This document shows, in pieces, positions 9,397 through 18,216 of a DNA stretch of 64,000 nucleotides (positions are counted from its first letter, which is position 1; every line of letters starts with the position of its first letter). The notes under the pieces were generated by a model. It saw only the letters and a list, made by a program, of their open reading frames with translations, was not told the origin of the DNA and searched no databases. Both the position numbers and the translations under genes were made by a program. Source of the stretch: Achromobacter mucicolens (GTDB lineage Bacteria > Pseudomonadota > Gammaproteobacteria > Burkholderiales > Burkholderiaceae_B); assembly GCF_902859725.1 (NCBI RefSeq), contig NZ_CADIJP010000002.1, positions 1-64,000 on the forward strand, read 5' to 3'.

Positions 9397-9863
9397 GTTT
9401 GTCCTCGGGCGGTGTACGCGGTCAGGGTGGCGTCACGTCCGTCGCCTGCATAGGCAAGGCAGATCAGCAGGTCCGGCGGGGGCAAAAGGCCTTCTGCCCG
9501 CTCCGGCCATTCGATCAAAACGACCGCATCGTCACGCAGTAAATCCCGAAATCCTGCGTCCAACCATTCGCGCGAATCACTAAATCTATAAAAATCAAGG
9601 TGATAGAAGTATAAGTTAGAAAGTTTATAGGATTCAAGCAGGGCGTAGCTTGGACTCTTGATTCGGCCTGTGATGCCGCTTTCGCGCAACAATGCCCTGG
9701 AGAAGGCCGTTTTTCCTGCTCCGAGGTCACCTTGGAGATGAATACACGCGCCTGGCAGGCCGGTTTTGGCGCCCGTGACCATCGGCGCCAGCTGGCGCGC
9801 CAGCGTCTCGGTGGCGGCTTCGTCGGGCAGGTGCAGAGTCAGGGTGGCAAGGGGGGCGGACAT
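9324..9863 (-). CDS. tsaE: tRNA threonylcarbamoyladenosine biosynthesis ATPase TsaE
   Basis: ATPase partner of TsaB-TsaD in t6A37 synthesis. Start ATG 9863 (MSAPLATLTL), 179 residues. Walker A GDLGAGKTAFSRAL; the SPSY/YHLDFYR and WPERAE motifs of the family follow. The stretch coding for residues just after the P-loop (about 9541-9660) is only 47/120 G+C by count, with AT-rich codons such as TTA, AGA, TAT and TTT, unlike everything around it, yet the encoded protein is canonical. The 3' end overlaps amiC by 73 bases. The window also holds tcdA, the enzyme that cyclises t6A. Confidence 0.93.
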   Translation of the reverse strand: MSAPLATLTLHLPDEAATETLARQLAPMVTGAKTGLPGACIHLQGDLGAGKTAFSRALLRESGITGRIKSPSYALLESYKLSNLYFYHLDFYRFSDSREWLDAGFRDLLRDDAVVLIEWPERAEGLLPPPDLLICLAYAGDGRDATLTAYTARGQTWLNAIVPPPLTAPSPRQAPPADA

Positions 9864-10024
9864 GGCGCTGGGCGAGTGGTAAAAAACGAGGATCGGAGCA
9901 CAGTTTGGAGCAATTATAGGAATGCGGGTTTCTGCTAACCTATAACTGATTTTTATTCTCAATATGTCGTGACCGACGGCCTCCCGCCGCCCGCGACTGA
10001 CGCCGCCACGGAGTTGTACGCGCC

Positions 10025-11422
10025 ATGAAGACCCGCATCGAAAAAGACACCTTTGGCCCCATCGAGGTGCCGCAAGACCATCTGTGGGGAGCCCAGACGC
10101 AGCGCTCGCTGCATTTCTTCGCGATCTCCACCGAAAAGATGCCGGAGCCGCTGGTCAATGCGATGGCGCGGCTAAAGCGTTCGGCGGCCAAGGTTAATGC
10201 CGACCTGGGTGAGCTGGATGCGCAGATCGCGGACGCGATCATGCGCGCCGCCGACGAAGTCATCGCTGGCAAGTGGCCCAATGAATTTCCGCTGTCCGTC
10301 TGGCAGACCGGCTCGGGCACGCAGAGCAACATGAACATGAACGAGGTGCTGGCCAACCGCGCCTCGGAGCTCCTGGGCGGCGAGCGCGGCGAAGCGCGCA
10401 AGGTGCATCCGAACGATCACGTCAACCGCGGGCAGTCGTCCAACGACACGTTCCCGACCGCCATGCACGTGGCGGCGGCCGTCGAGGTCGAGCATCGCCT
10501 GCTGCCGTCACTGAAGGCGCTGCGCGCCACGCTGGCGGAAAAGAGCGCCGCGTTCTACGACATCGTCAAGATCGGCCGCACCCACCTGCAGGACGCCACG
10601 CCGCTGACGCTGGGCCAGGAACTCTCGGGCTACGTGGCCCAGCTCGATCTGGCCGAACAGCAGATCCGCGCCACGCTGCCGGGCCTGCACCAGCTGGCCA
10701 TCGGCGGCACTGCGGTGGGCACGGGCTTGAACGCGCATCCGCAATTCAGCGCGAAGGTGTCGGCCGATCTGGCCCATGCCACGGGCACGGCGTTCGTCTC
10801 GGCGCCCAACAAATTCCAGGCGCTGGCCTCGCACGAAGCGCTGCTGTTTGCCCACGGCGCACTGAAGTCTCTGGCGGCCGGCCTCATGAAGATCGCCAAC
10901 GACGTGCGCTGGCTGTCGAGCGGTCCGCGGTCGGGCCTGGGCGAGATCAGCATCCCCGAGAACGAACCGGGCAGCTCGATCATGCCGGGCAAGGTCAACC
11001 CGACGCAGTGCGAAGCCATCACGATGCTGGCCGCGCAGGTCCTGGGTAACGACGTGGCGATCAACATCGGCGGCGCCAGCGGCAACTTCGAGCTGAACGT
11101 CTACAAGCCGCTGGTGATCCACAACTTCCTGCAATCGGTGCGCCTCTTGACGGACGGCATGGCCAGCTTCGACAAGCATTGCGCCGCGGGCATCGAGCCC
11201 AACCACGAGCGCATTGCCGAACTCGTGGACCGTTCGCTGATGCTGGTGACCGCGCTGAATCCGCACATTGGCTACGACAAGGCCGCGCAGATCGCCAAGA
11301 AGGCGCACAAGGAAGGCCTGTCGCTGAAGGAATCGGCGCTGGCGCTGGGTTATGTGACCGAAGCGCAGTTTGCCGAATGGGTCGTGCCGGGCTCGATGAC
11401 GAACGCGCACAAGGCTTCTTGA
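10025..11422 (+). CDS. fumC: Class II fumarate hydratase
   Basis: Iron-independent fumarase of the TCA cycle, converting fumarate to L-malate; homotetramer. 465 residues, standard length. Seen: TQRSLHFF, the signature [11 protein letters not shown] carrying the catalytic Ser loop, [21 protein letters not shown] (His and substrate contacts) and [16 protein letters not shown]. The class II fold is shared with argininosuccinate lyase and aspartase, but these motifs and the N-terminus fit FumC. An AT-rich 160-base gap to tsaE holds the promoters of both divergent genes. Confidence 0.96.
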   Translation: MKTRIEKDTFGPIEVPQDHLWGAQTQRSLHFFAISTEKMPEPLVNAMARLKRSAAKVNADLGELDAQIADAIMRAADEVIAGKWPNEFPLSVWQTGSGTQSNMNMNEVLANRASELLGGERGEARKVHPNDHVNRGQSSNDTFPTAMHVAAAVEVEHRLLPSLKALRATLAEKSAAFYDIVKIGRTHLQDATPLTLGQELSGYVAQLDLAEQQIRATLPGLHQLAIGGTAVGTGLNAHPQFSAKVSADLAHATGTAFVSAPNKFQALASHEALLFAHGALKSLAAGLMKIANDVRWLSSGPRSGLGEISIPENEPGSSIMPGKVNPTQCEAITMLAAQVLGNDVAINIGGASGNFELNVYKPLVIHNFLQSVRLLTDGMASFDKHCAAGIEPNHERIAELVDRSLMLVTALNPHIGYDKAAQIAKKAHKEGLSLKESALALGYVTEAQFAEWVVPGSMTNAHKAS

Positions 11423-11446
11423 ACCGGCTTGCGCCACCCGCGTGAG

Positions 11447-11478
11447 ATGGCCGCCCTTGCCGGGGCGGCCATTTTTTT
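11447..11478 (+). terminator. Rho-independent terminator of fumC
   Basis: Stem ATGGCCGCCC / GGGCGGCCAT with a TTGCCG loop and a T7 tail; between fumC and the convergent AEC gene. Confidence 0.88.
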
Positions 11479-11488
11479 GGGGGGAAGA

Positions 11489-12385
11489 TCAGCCGCCGGC
11501 CAGCAGCAGCCACATCGGGATCGTGACGGCCGAGAACAAGGTGCCCAGCGAGATCAGCACGGCCACCATGCGGCCATCGCCGCCCATGCGCATCGCCAGC
11601 ACGTAGGCCGCCGATGCCGTGGGCAGCGCCGCGAAGAGCAGCAGCATGCGTGCTTCCAGCGGCGGCAGGCCGAGCAGATGCGCCACCAGCAGCGCGACCG
11701 CGGGCAGCGCGACGAGCTTGACCGCCAGCATCCAGGCGATCAGCGATCCGTAGCCCTTGCCGCCTTCCCATGCCAGGCTGGCCCCCACGCAGAGGATGCC
11801 CAGCGCGATCGCCGCCGCGCCCAGCCGCGCAAGCACGGTGTCGACGGCGCCGGGCAGTTGCAGTCCCGCGAGATTGCAGGCCAGGCCCAGCAGCGTGGAG
11901 ACCACGAGCGGATTGCGCGCCAGTTCGCGCAGCAGGTTGCCGCCGTTGTGCCGCGCCAGGCCGTACACGGCCGCGATGTTGGCCATGGGCACCGCAAAGC
12001 CGACGATCAGCGCCATGACGGTCTGGCCCTGGGTGCCCGCCAGACTGGCCGACAAGGCCAGGCCGATGTAGGTGTTGAAGCGGTAGCCGCATTGCGCCGA
12101 TGAGGCCAGCCCGAGGGACGAGGGCCGCAGGACCAGGCCCGCCAGCCACGCCATCGCCACGCCCGCGGCTACGACCGCGGCAGAAGCCTGCAGCAGCAGC
12201 GCCGCGTTGCCCGCCGTGATGGGCGTGCGCACGATCGCCTGGAACAGCAAGGCGGGGAACAGCACGAAGTAGACGAGGCGTTCCGTTCCGGCGAAGAATT
12301 CGCGTGAAAAACCCAGTTTGTGACGTAGCGCCCAACCCAGCGCGACCAGCATGAAATCGGGGAAAACCAGGAGGGCAACAGACAT
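11489..12385 (-). CDS. AEC (auxin efflux carrier) family transporter
   Basis: 298-residue inner-membrane protein with about ten hydrophobic segments in the BASS-like AEC fold; bacterial members export malate, malonate or other small organic acids or amino acids. Seen: the N-terminal half (FPDFMLVALGWALRHKLG), the central polar break, and the repeated C-terminal half with PTASAAYVLA. Start ATG 12385 (MSVALLVFPD) is preferred; the frame stays open upstream without a better site. It lies convergent to fumC and divergent from a Bug receptor, suggesting but not proving a carboxylate substrate. Confidence 0.85.
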   Translation of the reverse strand: MSVALLVFPDFMLVALGWALRHKLGFSREFFAGTERLVYFVLFPALLFQAIVRTPITAGNAALLLQASAAVVAAGVAMAWLAGLVLRPSSLGLASSAQCGYRFNTYIGLALSASLAGTQGQTVMALIVGFAVPMANIAAVYGLARHNGGNLLRELARNPLVVSTLLGLACNLAGLQLPGAVDTVLARLGAAAIALGILCVGASLAWEGGKGYGSLIAWMLAVKLVALPAVALLVAHLLGLPPLEARMLLLFAALPTASAAYVLAMRMGGDGRMVAVLISLGTLFSAVTIPMWLLLAGG

Positions 12386-12552
12386 GGGAGAAGAGGTTTT
12401 TGCCTGGCGCCGGGCAGTGGTCGGCGCGCTATGCGGGTGTAAGCGTTTGCTGCTATTCTCCGACATTCTGGCGGGCGCTTGTGCCACAAGCAACTCATAA
12501 ATGCAGCGCCGACACGCTGCGCACAAGCAATGCGCCCGCACCGTTATCTGCT

Positions 12553-12600
12553 GGTCCGTCTACAGGCGGACACAACACACAACGGGCCGTCTACAAACGG
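12553..12600 (+). promoter_or_regulatory. Tandem CCGTCTACA motif upstream of the Bug gene
   Basis: GGTCCGTCTACAGGCGG (from 12553) and GGGCCGTCTACAAACGG (from 12584), 31 bases apart, each with a CCGT...(A/G)CGG dyad. They lie just ahead of the ribosome site GGAGG of the receptor gene. Their role as regulator sites or 5'-UTR hairpins is inference. Confidence 0.45.
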
Positions 12601-12627
12601 GCTCGCACTCTTGGAGGAAACACATCT

Positions 12628-13620
12628 ATGAATAAGGTCCGCTCTCTGGCCGTGGCCATCGCTCTTGCTACCGGCGCAGCCGGCACGTTGGGCGCTTCGG
12701 TCGCGCACGCCGCAGACAAGTACCCCAGCAAGGCCATCCGCGTGATCGTTCCGTTCGCGCCTGGCGGTTCCACCGACATCATTGCGCGTCTCGTGACGCA
12801 GCGCATGAGCCAGGAACTCGGCCAGCCCATGGTCGTTGAGAACAAGGGCGGCGCGGGCGGCGCCATCGGTGCGGCCGAAGCCGCGCGCGCGCCGGCCGAC
12901 GGCTACACGCTGTCCATCGCCACCGTCTCCACGATGGCCGTGAACCCCGCTTGCCGTCCGAAGGACCTGCCGTACGATCCGATCAAGGACTTCCAGCCGG
13001 TCACCAACTTCGCCAACACCGCCAACGTCGTGGCCGTGAACCCCAAGTTCCCCGCCAAGGACTTCAAGGGCTTCATCGAAGAGCTGAAGAAGAATCCGGG
13101 CAAGTACTCGTACGGCAGCTCGGGCACTTGCGGCGTGCTGCACCTGATGGGCGAATCCTTCAAGATGGCCACCGGCACCGACATCGTGCACGTGCCCTAC
13201 AAGGGTTCGGGCCCGGCGCTGGCCGATGCCGTTGGCGGCCAGATCGAAATCCTGTTCGACAACCTGCCGTCGTCGATGCCGCAGATCCAGGCCGGCAAGC
13301 TGAACGCCATGGCCATCGCCTGGCCCGAGCAGATCGCCGCGGTCAAGGGCGTTCCGACCTTCAAGGAAGCCGGCTACCCGGTGCTGAACCAGCCCGTCTG
13401 GTATGGCCTCTTGGCGCCCAAGGGCACGCCGATGGAAGTCGTGAACAAGCTGCGTGATGCCGCCGTCGTGGCCTTGAAGGACCCGAAGGTCATCAAGGCG
13501 CTGGACGAGCAAGGCTCGGCGCCGTCGGGCAACACGCCGGAAGAGTTCGCCAAGGAAATCCAGGAACAGTTCGACTGGGCCCAGGACGTGGTGAAGAAGC
13601 AGAACATCAAGCTGGACTGA
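12628..13620 (+). CDS. Bug (TctC) family periplasmic substrate-binding receptor
   Basis: 330-residue receptor of the Bordetella-uptake-gene type, which binds small carboxylates or related solutes for tripartite tricarboxylate or other import. Signal peptide at residues 1-29 (hydrophobic core, cut after AHA). Mature protein shows PSKAIRVIVPFAPGGSTDIIARL, VENKGGAGGAIG and HVPYKGSGPALADAVGGQIE, all family hallmarks. Ribosome site TTGGAGGAAACACATCTATG supports ATG 12628. No TctA/TctB membrane gene is adjacent, which is usual for the many orphan Bug genes of this group; the ligand is unknown. Confidence 0.92.
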   Translation: MNKVRSLAVAIALATGAAGTLGASVAHAADKYPSKAIRVIVPFAPGGSTDIIARLVTQRMSQELGQPMVVENKGGAGGAIGAAEAARAPADGYTLSIATVSTMAVNPACRPKDLPYDPIKDFQPVTNFANTANVVAVNPKFPAKDFKGFIEELKKNPGKYSYGSSGTCGVLHLMGESFKMATGTDIVHVPYKGSGPALADAVGGQIEILFDNLPSSMPQIQAGKLNAMAIAWPEQIAAVKGVPTFKEAGYPVLNQPVWYGLLAPKGTPMEVVNKLRDAAVVALKDPKVIKALDEQGSAPSGNTPEEFAKEIQEQFDWAQDVVKKQNIKLD

Positions 13621-13662
13621 TGCTTCGCGGGGCAGGCAGGTCTGCCCCGATCGACATTGCAG

Positions 13663-13690
13663 CGGGCGCCTTCGGGCGCCCGTTGTGCTT
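13663..13690 (+). terminator. TTCG-tetraloop terminator after the Bug gene
   Basis: CGGGCGCC-TTCG-GGCGCCCG stem-loop 42 bases after the stop, followed by a weak T-rich tail (TTGTGCTTT). Confidence 0.65.
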
Positions 13691-13726
13691 TGCGGCCGGA
13701 CTGCGGGCGTTTAAGCGCCGGGGCGT

Positions 13727-13785
13727 GGACCCGGAGTCGGACCCGGCGTTCAGAATCCAGGTTCAGACCCGGAAATCAGACCCGC
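13727..13785. repeat. Run of GACCCGG words
   Basis: Four near-identical GACCCG(G/C) words at about 13728, 13740, 13766 and 13779; the last falls in the final codons of the LysR gene. Looks like a degenerate small repeat of the kind scattered in this group's intergenic DNA. Confidence 0.4.
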
Positions 13786-14741
13786 GCGTCCAGTCCTTCC
13801 AGCAGTGCGGCGCAGGCGGCGCGCAGGCGCTCGATCAGGTCGCGGTGTAGCGCGGAAAGCGGATCCTGGTTGCGCGTCATGATGCTGATGGGCACCCGCA
13901 GCGCGGGTTCCAGGCGGCGCAGGGTCATGCCGGGGCGCAACATGGCTTGCGCGGTGATGGCGTCGACGATCGCGTCGCCGCAACCCGCGTCCACCAGCGC
14001 GCACGCCACGTAATGCGTCTGCACCTGGATGGCGACTTGCGGCGCCAGGCCCTGGGCGTCCAGCGCCAATTGCAGCAATGCGCCGGAGGCGTCGCTGGCG
14101 TCCAGCACGATCAGCGTGTCGGCTGCCGTGGGGGAACCCGACGCACCGGCGCCCGACGCAGCGGCGCGCGACGCTTCTACGCCTCTCGCTTCCGACAGCT
14201 CCGACAATCGCAGTGGACCCTGCGCGGCTCGGCGGCTCAGGTGCACGAGCTCGGTGTGCCCCAGCCCCATGCGCGTGAGGCCGGGATAATCGTTGGTGTC
14301 GAACGTGATGGCCAGATCCAGTTCGCGCGTCAGCAGCCCCTGCACCAGCTCGGCGCTGTGATGCGTGTGGATATCGAACGTGATGCCGGGCTGCGCGTCG
14401 CGGCTGTCGCGCACGACGCCGGGCAGCAGGCCAAGTCCCAGCGCGGGCGCGCAGCCCAGGCGCAGATGGCCGTTGGGCCGGTCTCGCAGGTTGGACGCCA
14501 GCCGGCGCACACTGCTCAGGTCCTGGCTCAGCCGCGCGATCTCGGGCGTCAGGATCTCTGCCTCACGCGTGGCGACCAGCCGGCCCTTCACCCGGTCAAA
14601 CAGCTTGAAGCCAAGCTGGCTTTCGGCATGCGCCAGCAGCTTGCTGGCGGCGGGCTGGGAAATGTGCAGCGCGGCGGCGGCTTCGGTCAGGGATCCGGTG
14701 CGGCGGATCGCTTCGAATATCTCGATGTGGCGCAGGCGCAT
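13776..14741 (-). CDS. LysR-family transcriptional regulator
   Basis: 321 residues. N-terminal winged helix-turn-helix (residues 1-60: RHIEIFEAIRRTGSLTEAAA, LHISQPAASKLLAHAE) and a periplasmic-binding-like effector domain. The effector domain has an unusual Ala/Ser/Gly-rich insert (about residues 185-205, SRAAASGAGASGSPTAAD), probably a surface loop. Divergent from the gamma-glutamyltransferase gene, with a 14-base palindrome between them, so ggt is the likely target. The nearby Bug gene is an alternative. Confidence 0.9.
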   Translation of the reverse strand: MRLRHIEIFEAIRRTGSLTEAAAALHISQPAASKLLAHAESQLGFKLFDRVKGRLVATREAEILTPEIARLSQDLSSVRRLASNLRDRPNGHLRLGCAPALGLGLLPGVVRDSRDAQPGITFDIHTHHSAELVQGLLTRELDLAITFDTNDYPGLTRMGLGHTELVHLSRRAAQGPLRLSELSEARGVEASRAAASGAGASGSPTAADTLIVLDASDASGALLQLALDAQGLAPQVAIQVQTHYVACALVDAGCGDAIVDAITAQAMLRPGMTLRRLEPALRVPISIMTRNQDPLSALHRDLIERLRAACAALLEGLDARV

Positions 14742-14837
14742 GGCGCAAACGGGGGCTCAGGTGATCCGTAAACCGCGATTCTAAGCCGGAAGGCGCGCAT
14801 GGGCAGCGGCGCAGACCTTTGACTATCATGGACGCCT

Positions 14838-14851
14838 GCCGGACGTCCGGC
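14838..14851. promoter_or_regulatory. 14-base perfect palindrome ahead of ggt
   Basis: GCCGGACGTCCGGC, 17 bases before the ggt start, in the LysR-ggt divergent gap. It could be an operator or a 5'-UTR hairpin close to the ribosome site. Confidence 0.4.
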
Positions 14852-14868
14852 GATCACCGGAGCTTTCC

Positions 14869-16629
14869 ATGCGCCTACGCCGCCACGCCGCCCTGCTGCT
14901 CGCCGCCGCCATCGCCGGCCTGCCGTTCGCATCCGCCAGCTGGGCGCGCACGCCCGCGGCGGAAGACCTGAATCCCGAAGCCGCCAGCGGCGTCCAGAAG
15001 CGCGAGCTCGTGCGCGCGCCGCATTTCATGATGGTGTCCGCCAACCCCCTTGCCAGCCGTGCGGGCGAAGCTATGCTGCGGCGCGGGGGCAGCGTGGTCG
15101 ACGCGGCCATCGCCACGCAACTGGTGCTCAACCTGGTCGAGCCGCAATCGTCGGGCATCGGCGGCGGCGCCTTCATGGTGGTGTATTCGGCGGCGGACGG
15201 CCAGATCCGCACGTACGACAGCCGCGAGACCGCGCCCGCGGCGGCGCGGCCCGACCGCTTCCTGGATGCGGATGGCAAACCGCTGCCCTTTGCACAGGCC
15301 GTCAACAACGGCATGTCGGTCGCCGTGCCCGGCCTCTTGCGCGGGCTGGAACTGGCGCACAAGGCGCAGGGCAAGCTGCCCTGGGCCGATCTGTTCCAGG
15401 CGGCCATCGAATTGGCGGAATCGGGTTTTGCGGTGTCGCCGCGCCTGCACGCGCTGCTGGCCGGCAACAAGGCGCTGCCGCAACAGGCCGCCGCCGCCGC
15501 GTACTTCTATGCGCCGGACGGCACGCCGTGGCCCGTGGGCCACGTGCTGAAGAATCCGGCGTTCGCGCGCACCCTGCGCGCCGTCGCCTCGCAGGGCGCC
15601 GACGCCTTCTACCAGGGCGACATCGCGCGCGACATCGTGGCAGCGGTGCAGGGCCACGAGAAGCCCGGCGACCTGGCCCTGGCGGACCTGGCGAACTATC
15701 GCGCCAAGACGCGCGATCCGGTGTGCGGCGCTTACCGCGGTTATCAGCTCTGCGGCATGGGGCCGCCCAGCAGCGGGCCCATCGCCGTGTTGCAGATGCT
15801 GGGCGAGCTGGAGCAGTTCCCGCTCAGCCGGTATGCGCCCGGCACGGTGCAGGCCGTGCACTATTTCTCGGAAGCGGGCCGGCTGGCCTTTGCCGACCGC
15901 GATTTCTACGTGGCGGACCCCGACTTCGTGCGCGTGCCGGTGCGCGCCTTGCTGGACCCGGCGTATTTGCGCGCGCGCGGCGCTTTGATTCAGCCGGATC
16001 GCAGCATGAAGGTGGCGCTGCCCGGCGATCCCGAAGGCAAGCTGCTGTCGCTGGGCAAGGACAACGCGCTGGAGCTGCCGTCCACCAGCCACCTGGTGGC
16101 GGTCGACGCGCAGGGCAACGCCCTGACCATGACGACCACGATCGAAAGCGAATTCGGCAGCAAGATCTTCGTGCGGGGCTTTCTGCTCAACAACGAGATG
16201 ACCGATTTTTCGTCGTCGTTCAAGGACCCCGAAGGCCGGCTCGTGGCCAATCGCATCGAACCGGGCAAGCGGCCGCGCAGCTCGATGGCGCCGATGATGG
16301 TGCTCAAGGAGGGCAAGCCCTACCTGCTGGTGGGCTCGCCGGGCGGCAGCGCCATCATCAACTACGTCGCCAAGACGCTGGTGGGCGTGCTGGACTGGAA
16401 TCTGGACATCCAGTCGGCGATCGACCTGCCCAACATGGGCAGCCGCAACAAGGAAACCGAACTGGAGAAGGGCACGGCGCTGGAAGCGCTGGCGCCGGCG
16501 CTGGAGCGCATGGGACACCCGGTGCGCATCACCGAGTTTCCCAGCGGCATCCACGGCATCGTCATTGACGCCAAGGGACTGGAAGGCGGCGCGGATCCGC
16601 GCCGCGAAGGGCTTGCGGTGGGCGGCTGA
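14869..16629 (+). CDS. ggt: Gamma-glutamyltransferase
   Basis: Periplasmic Ntn-hydrolase that removes or transfers the gamma-glutamyl group of glutathione and related peptides. 586 residues with a signal peptide (hydrophobic run, cut near SWA-RTP). The precursor self-cleaves before a Thr nucleophile; STSH places it at Thr406, starting the small subunit. Other family marks: NPLASRAGEAMLRRGGSVVDAA, PQSSGIGGGAFMVV, GMGPPSSGP and the SSMAPMMV plus GSPGGSAIINYV oxyanion/substrate loops. All catalytic features appear intact. Convergent with the APC permease gene, whose product could take up released amino acids; this link is inference. Confidence 0.94.
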   Translation: MRLRRHAALLLAAAIAGLPFASASWARTPAAEDLNPEAASGVQKRELVRAPHFMMVSANPLASRAGEAMLRRGGSVVDAAIATQLVLNLVEPQSSGIGGGAFMVVYSAADGQIRTYDSRETAPAAARPDRFLDADGKPLPFAQAVNNGMSVAVPGLLRGLELAHKAQGKLPWADLFQAAIELAESGFAVSPRLHALLAGNKALPQQAAAAAYFYAPDGTPWPVGHVLKNPAFARTLRAVASQGADAFYQGDIARDIVAAVQGHEKPGDLALADLANYRAKTRDPVCGAYRGYQLCGMGPPSSGPIAVLQMLGELEQFPLSRYAPGTVQAVHYFSEAGRLAFADRDFYVADPDFVRVPVRALLDPAYLRARGALIQPDRSMKVALPGDPEGKLLSLGKDNALELPSTSHLVAVDAQGNALTMTTTIESEFGSKIFVRGFLLNNEMTDFSSSFKDPEGRLVANRIEPGKRPRSSMAPMMVLKEGKPYLLVGSPGGSAIINYVAKTLVGVLDWNLDIQSAIDLPNMGSRNKETELEKGTALEALAPALERMGHPVRITEFPSGIHGIVIDAKGLEGGADPRREGLAVGG

Positions 16630-16638
16630 AGCGCGCCA

Positions 16639-18030
16639 TCACTCCAGCGACGCCGGGTCCAGTTCCATCCTGGACTCGCGGCGCCGCGCCAGCCAGGTCA
16701 CGAACCACATCACCACGCCCAGCAGCAGCAGCCAGCCGGCCACCTGGTACTGGATCACGTCACGGCCGGTCAGCGGGGTGACCAGGAACAGGCAGGCCGC
16801 GGCGCCCACCCACGGGACGAGGCGGTTGATGGAGAAGTGGCGATGCGCCACCTTGTCGCGCCGCAGGACCAGCACCGCGACGTTCACGAAGGCGAACACG
16901 CCCAGCAGCAGCAACGCGGTGGTGCCGCCCAGCGCGCGGATCGCCTGCGAGTCGGTCAGCGAGACCAGGATGATGAGGCCGAAGGCCAGCGCCGTCGTGA
17001 ACAGGATGGCCGTCCACGGCGTCTGGTTCTTGCGGTGCACGTGCGCCAGAAACGACGGCAGCACCCCCTGGCGCGACATGCCGTACAGCAGACGGCTGGC
17101 CATCATCATGTTGATGAGCGCCGAGTTCGCCACGGCGAACATCGAGATGATCGGCATGATGTACTCCACCGGCAGATCCGGCGCGGCGCGCTTGACCACC
17201 AGCACCAGCGGCGTGCTGCTCTTGGCCAGTTCGCCCACCGGCACCAGCGCAACTGCGCAGATGGACACCAGCACATAGATGAGCGCCGTGATGCCCAGGC
17301 CGGTCAGCATGACCTTCGGGAAGATGCGGCTGGGATCGTGCGTTTCCTCGGCCATGTTGACCGAGTCCTCGAAGCCGACCATGGCGAAGAACGCGAGCGC
17401 GGTGGCCGAGGTCACCGCCAGGAACACGCTCTTGTCCTCGGGCGTATCGAACGCGACGACGCGCGAGAAATCCGCCTGGCCGTTGGAGATGGCGTAAAAG
17501 CCCAGCAGGATGACCATCAGCAGGCCCGACAGCTCGATCAGCGTGAGCACGACGTTGGCGCGCACGCTTTCAGTCGCGCCACGAAAATTGACCAGCATGA
17601 CCAGCGTCATGAAGCCCAGCGCGCCAATCGTGATCCAGTGCTTTTCGGCCTCGATGCCCATCGCGGCGAACAGGTTGGCGGCGAAGGCCTGCGAGGCGGT
17701 GGCGGCCGACGTCAGGCCGGAACACATGACGGTAAAGCAGACGATGAACGTCAGGAAGTGCACGCCGAACGCCTTGTGGACGTAGAGCGCGGCGCCGGCG
17801 GCGCGCGGGTACTTGGTGACCAGTTCAAGGTAGGAAAGCGCGGTCAGCAGGGCCACTCCGAAGGCCACCAGGAATGGCAGCCAGGCCGCGCCGCCGACTT
17901 CGGCGGCCACCTGCCCGGTCAGCGCATACACGCCGGTGCCCAGGATGTCGCCAACAATGAATAGCAGCAGCAGTTTCGGGCCCATCACCCGTTTCAGCTG
18001 GCCGAGGTCTTGTGAGTCGTTCGTGGCCAT
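16639..18030 (-). CDS. APC-superfamily amino acid permease
   Basis: 463-residue inner-membrane carrier with twelve hydrophobic segments. TM1 carries the GDILGTGVYALTGQVAAEVGG bend typical of the amino acid-polyamine-organocation group, and TM6 the SATALAFFAMVGFEDSVNMAEE segment. The latter resembles the cationic-amino-acid/YfnA-like subgroup (GFDxxxxxAEE), so a basic or broad amino acid substrate is possible but not shown. Start ATG 18030. It stops nine bases from the ggt stop on the other strand, with no terminator visible between. Confidence 0.9.
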   Translation of the reverse strand: MATNDSQDLGQLKRVMGPKLLLLFIVGDILGTGVYALTGQVAAEVGGAAWLPFLVAFGVALLTALSYLELVTKYPRAAGAALYVHKAFGVHFLTFIVCFTVMCSGLTSAATASQAFAANLFAAMGIEAEKHWITIGALGFMTLVMLVNFRGATESVRANVVLTLIELSGLLMVILLGFYAISNGQADFSRVVAFDTPEDKSVFLAVTSATALAFFAMVGFEDSVNMAEETHDPSRIFPKVMLTGLGITALIYVLVSICAVALVPVGELAKSSTPLVLVVKRAAPDLPVEYIMPIISMFAVANSALINMMMASRLLYGMSRQGVLPSFLAHVHRKNQTPWTAILFTTALAFGLIILVSLTDSQAIRALGGTTALLLLGVFAFVNVAVLVLRRDKVAHRHFSINRLVPWVGAAACLFLVTPLTGRDVIQYQVAGWLLLLGVVMWFVTWLARRRESRMELDPASLE

Positions 18031-18174
18031 AGTCTTTTATTTCCTCTTATGTGGCTCGGGGAAAGCGTGCGGGGAGCAACGCGAGATGCGGAAAAAAGTC
18101 TAAGGCGGCAATCGGGCGGCGTGCTGAAACCAAATGTCTAAGTTGTTGCGCGCGGGGCGGCGGCTCTCTTGGGG

Positions 18175-18199
18175 AAAAAAAGCCCGGCGGGCGCCGGGC
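18175..18199 (-). terminator. Terminator of the acyl-CoA dehydrogenase/Bug/CoA-transferase operon
   Basis: On the minus strand, a GCCCGG / CCGGGC stem is followed by seven T, 18 bases after the CoA-transferase stop. Confidence 0.8.
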
Positions 18200-18216
18200 G
18201 GGTCATCGATGCGGGA

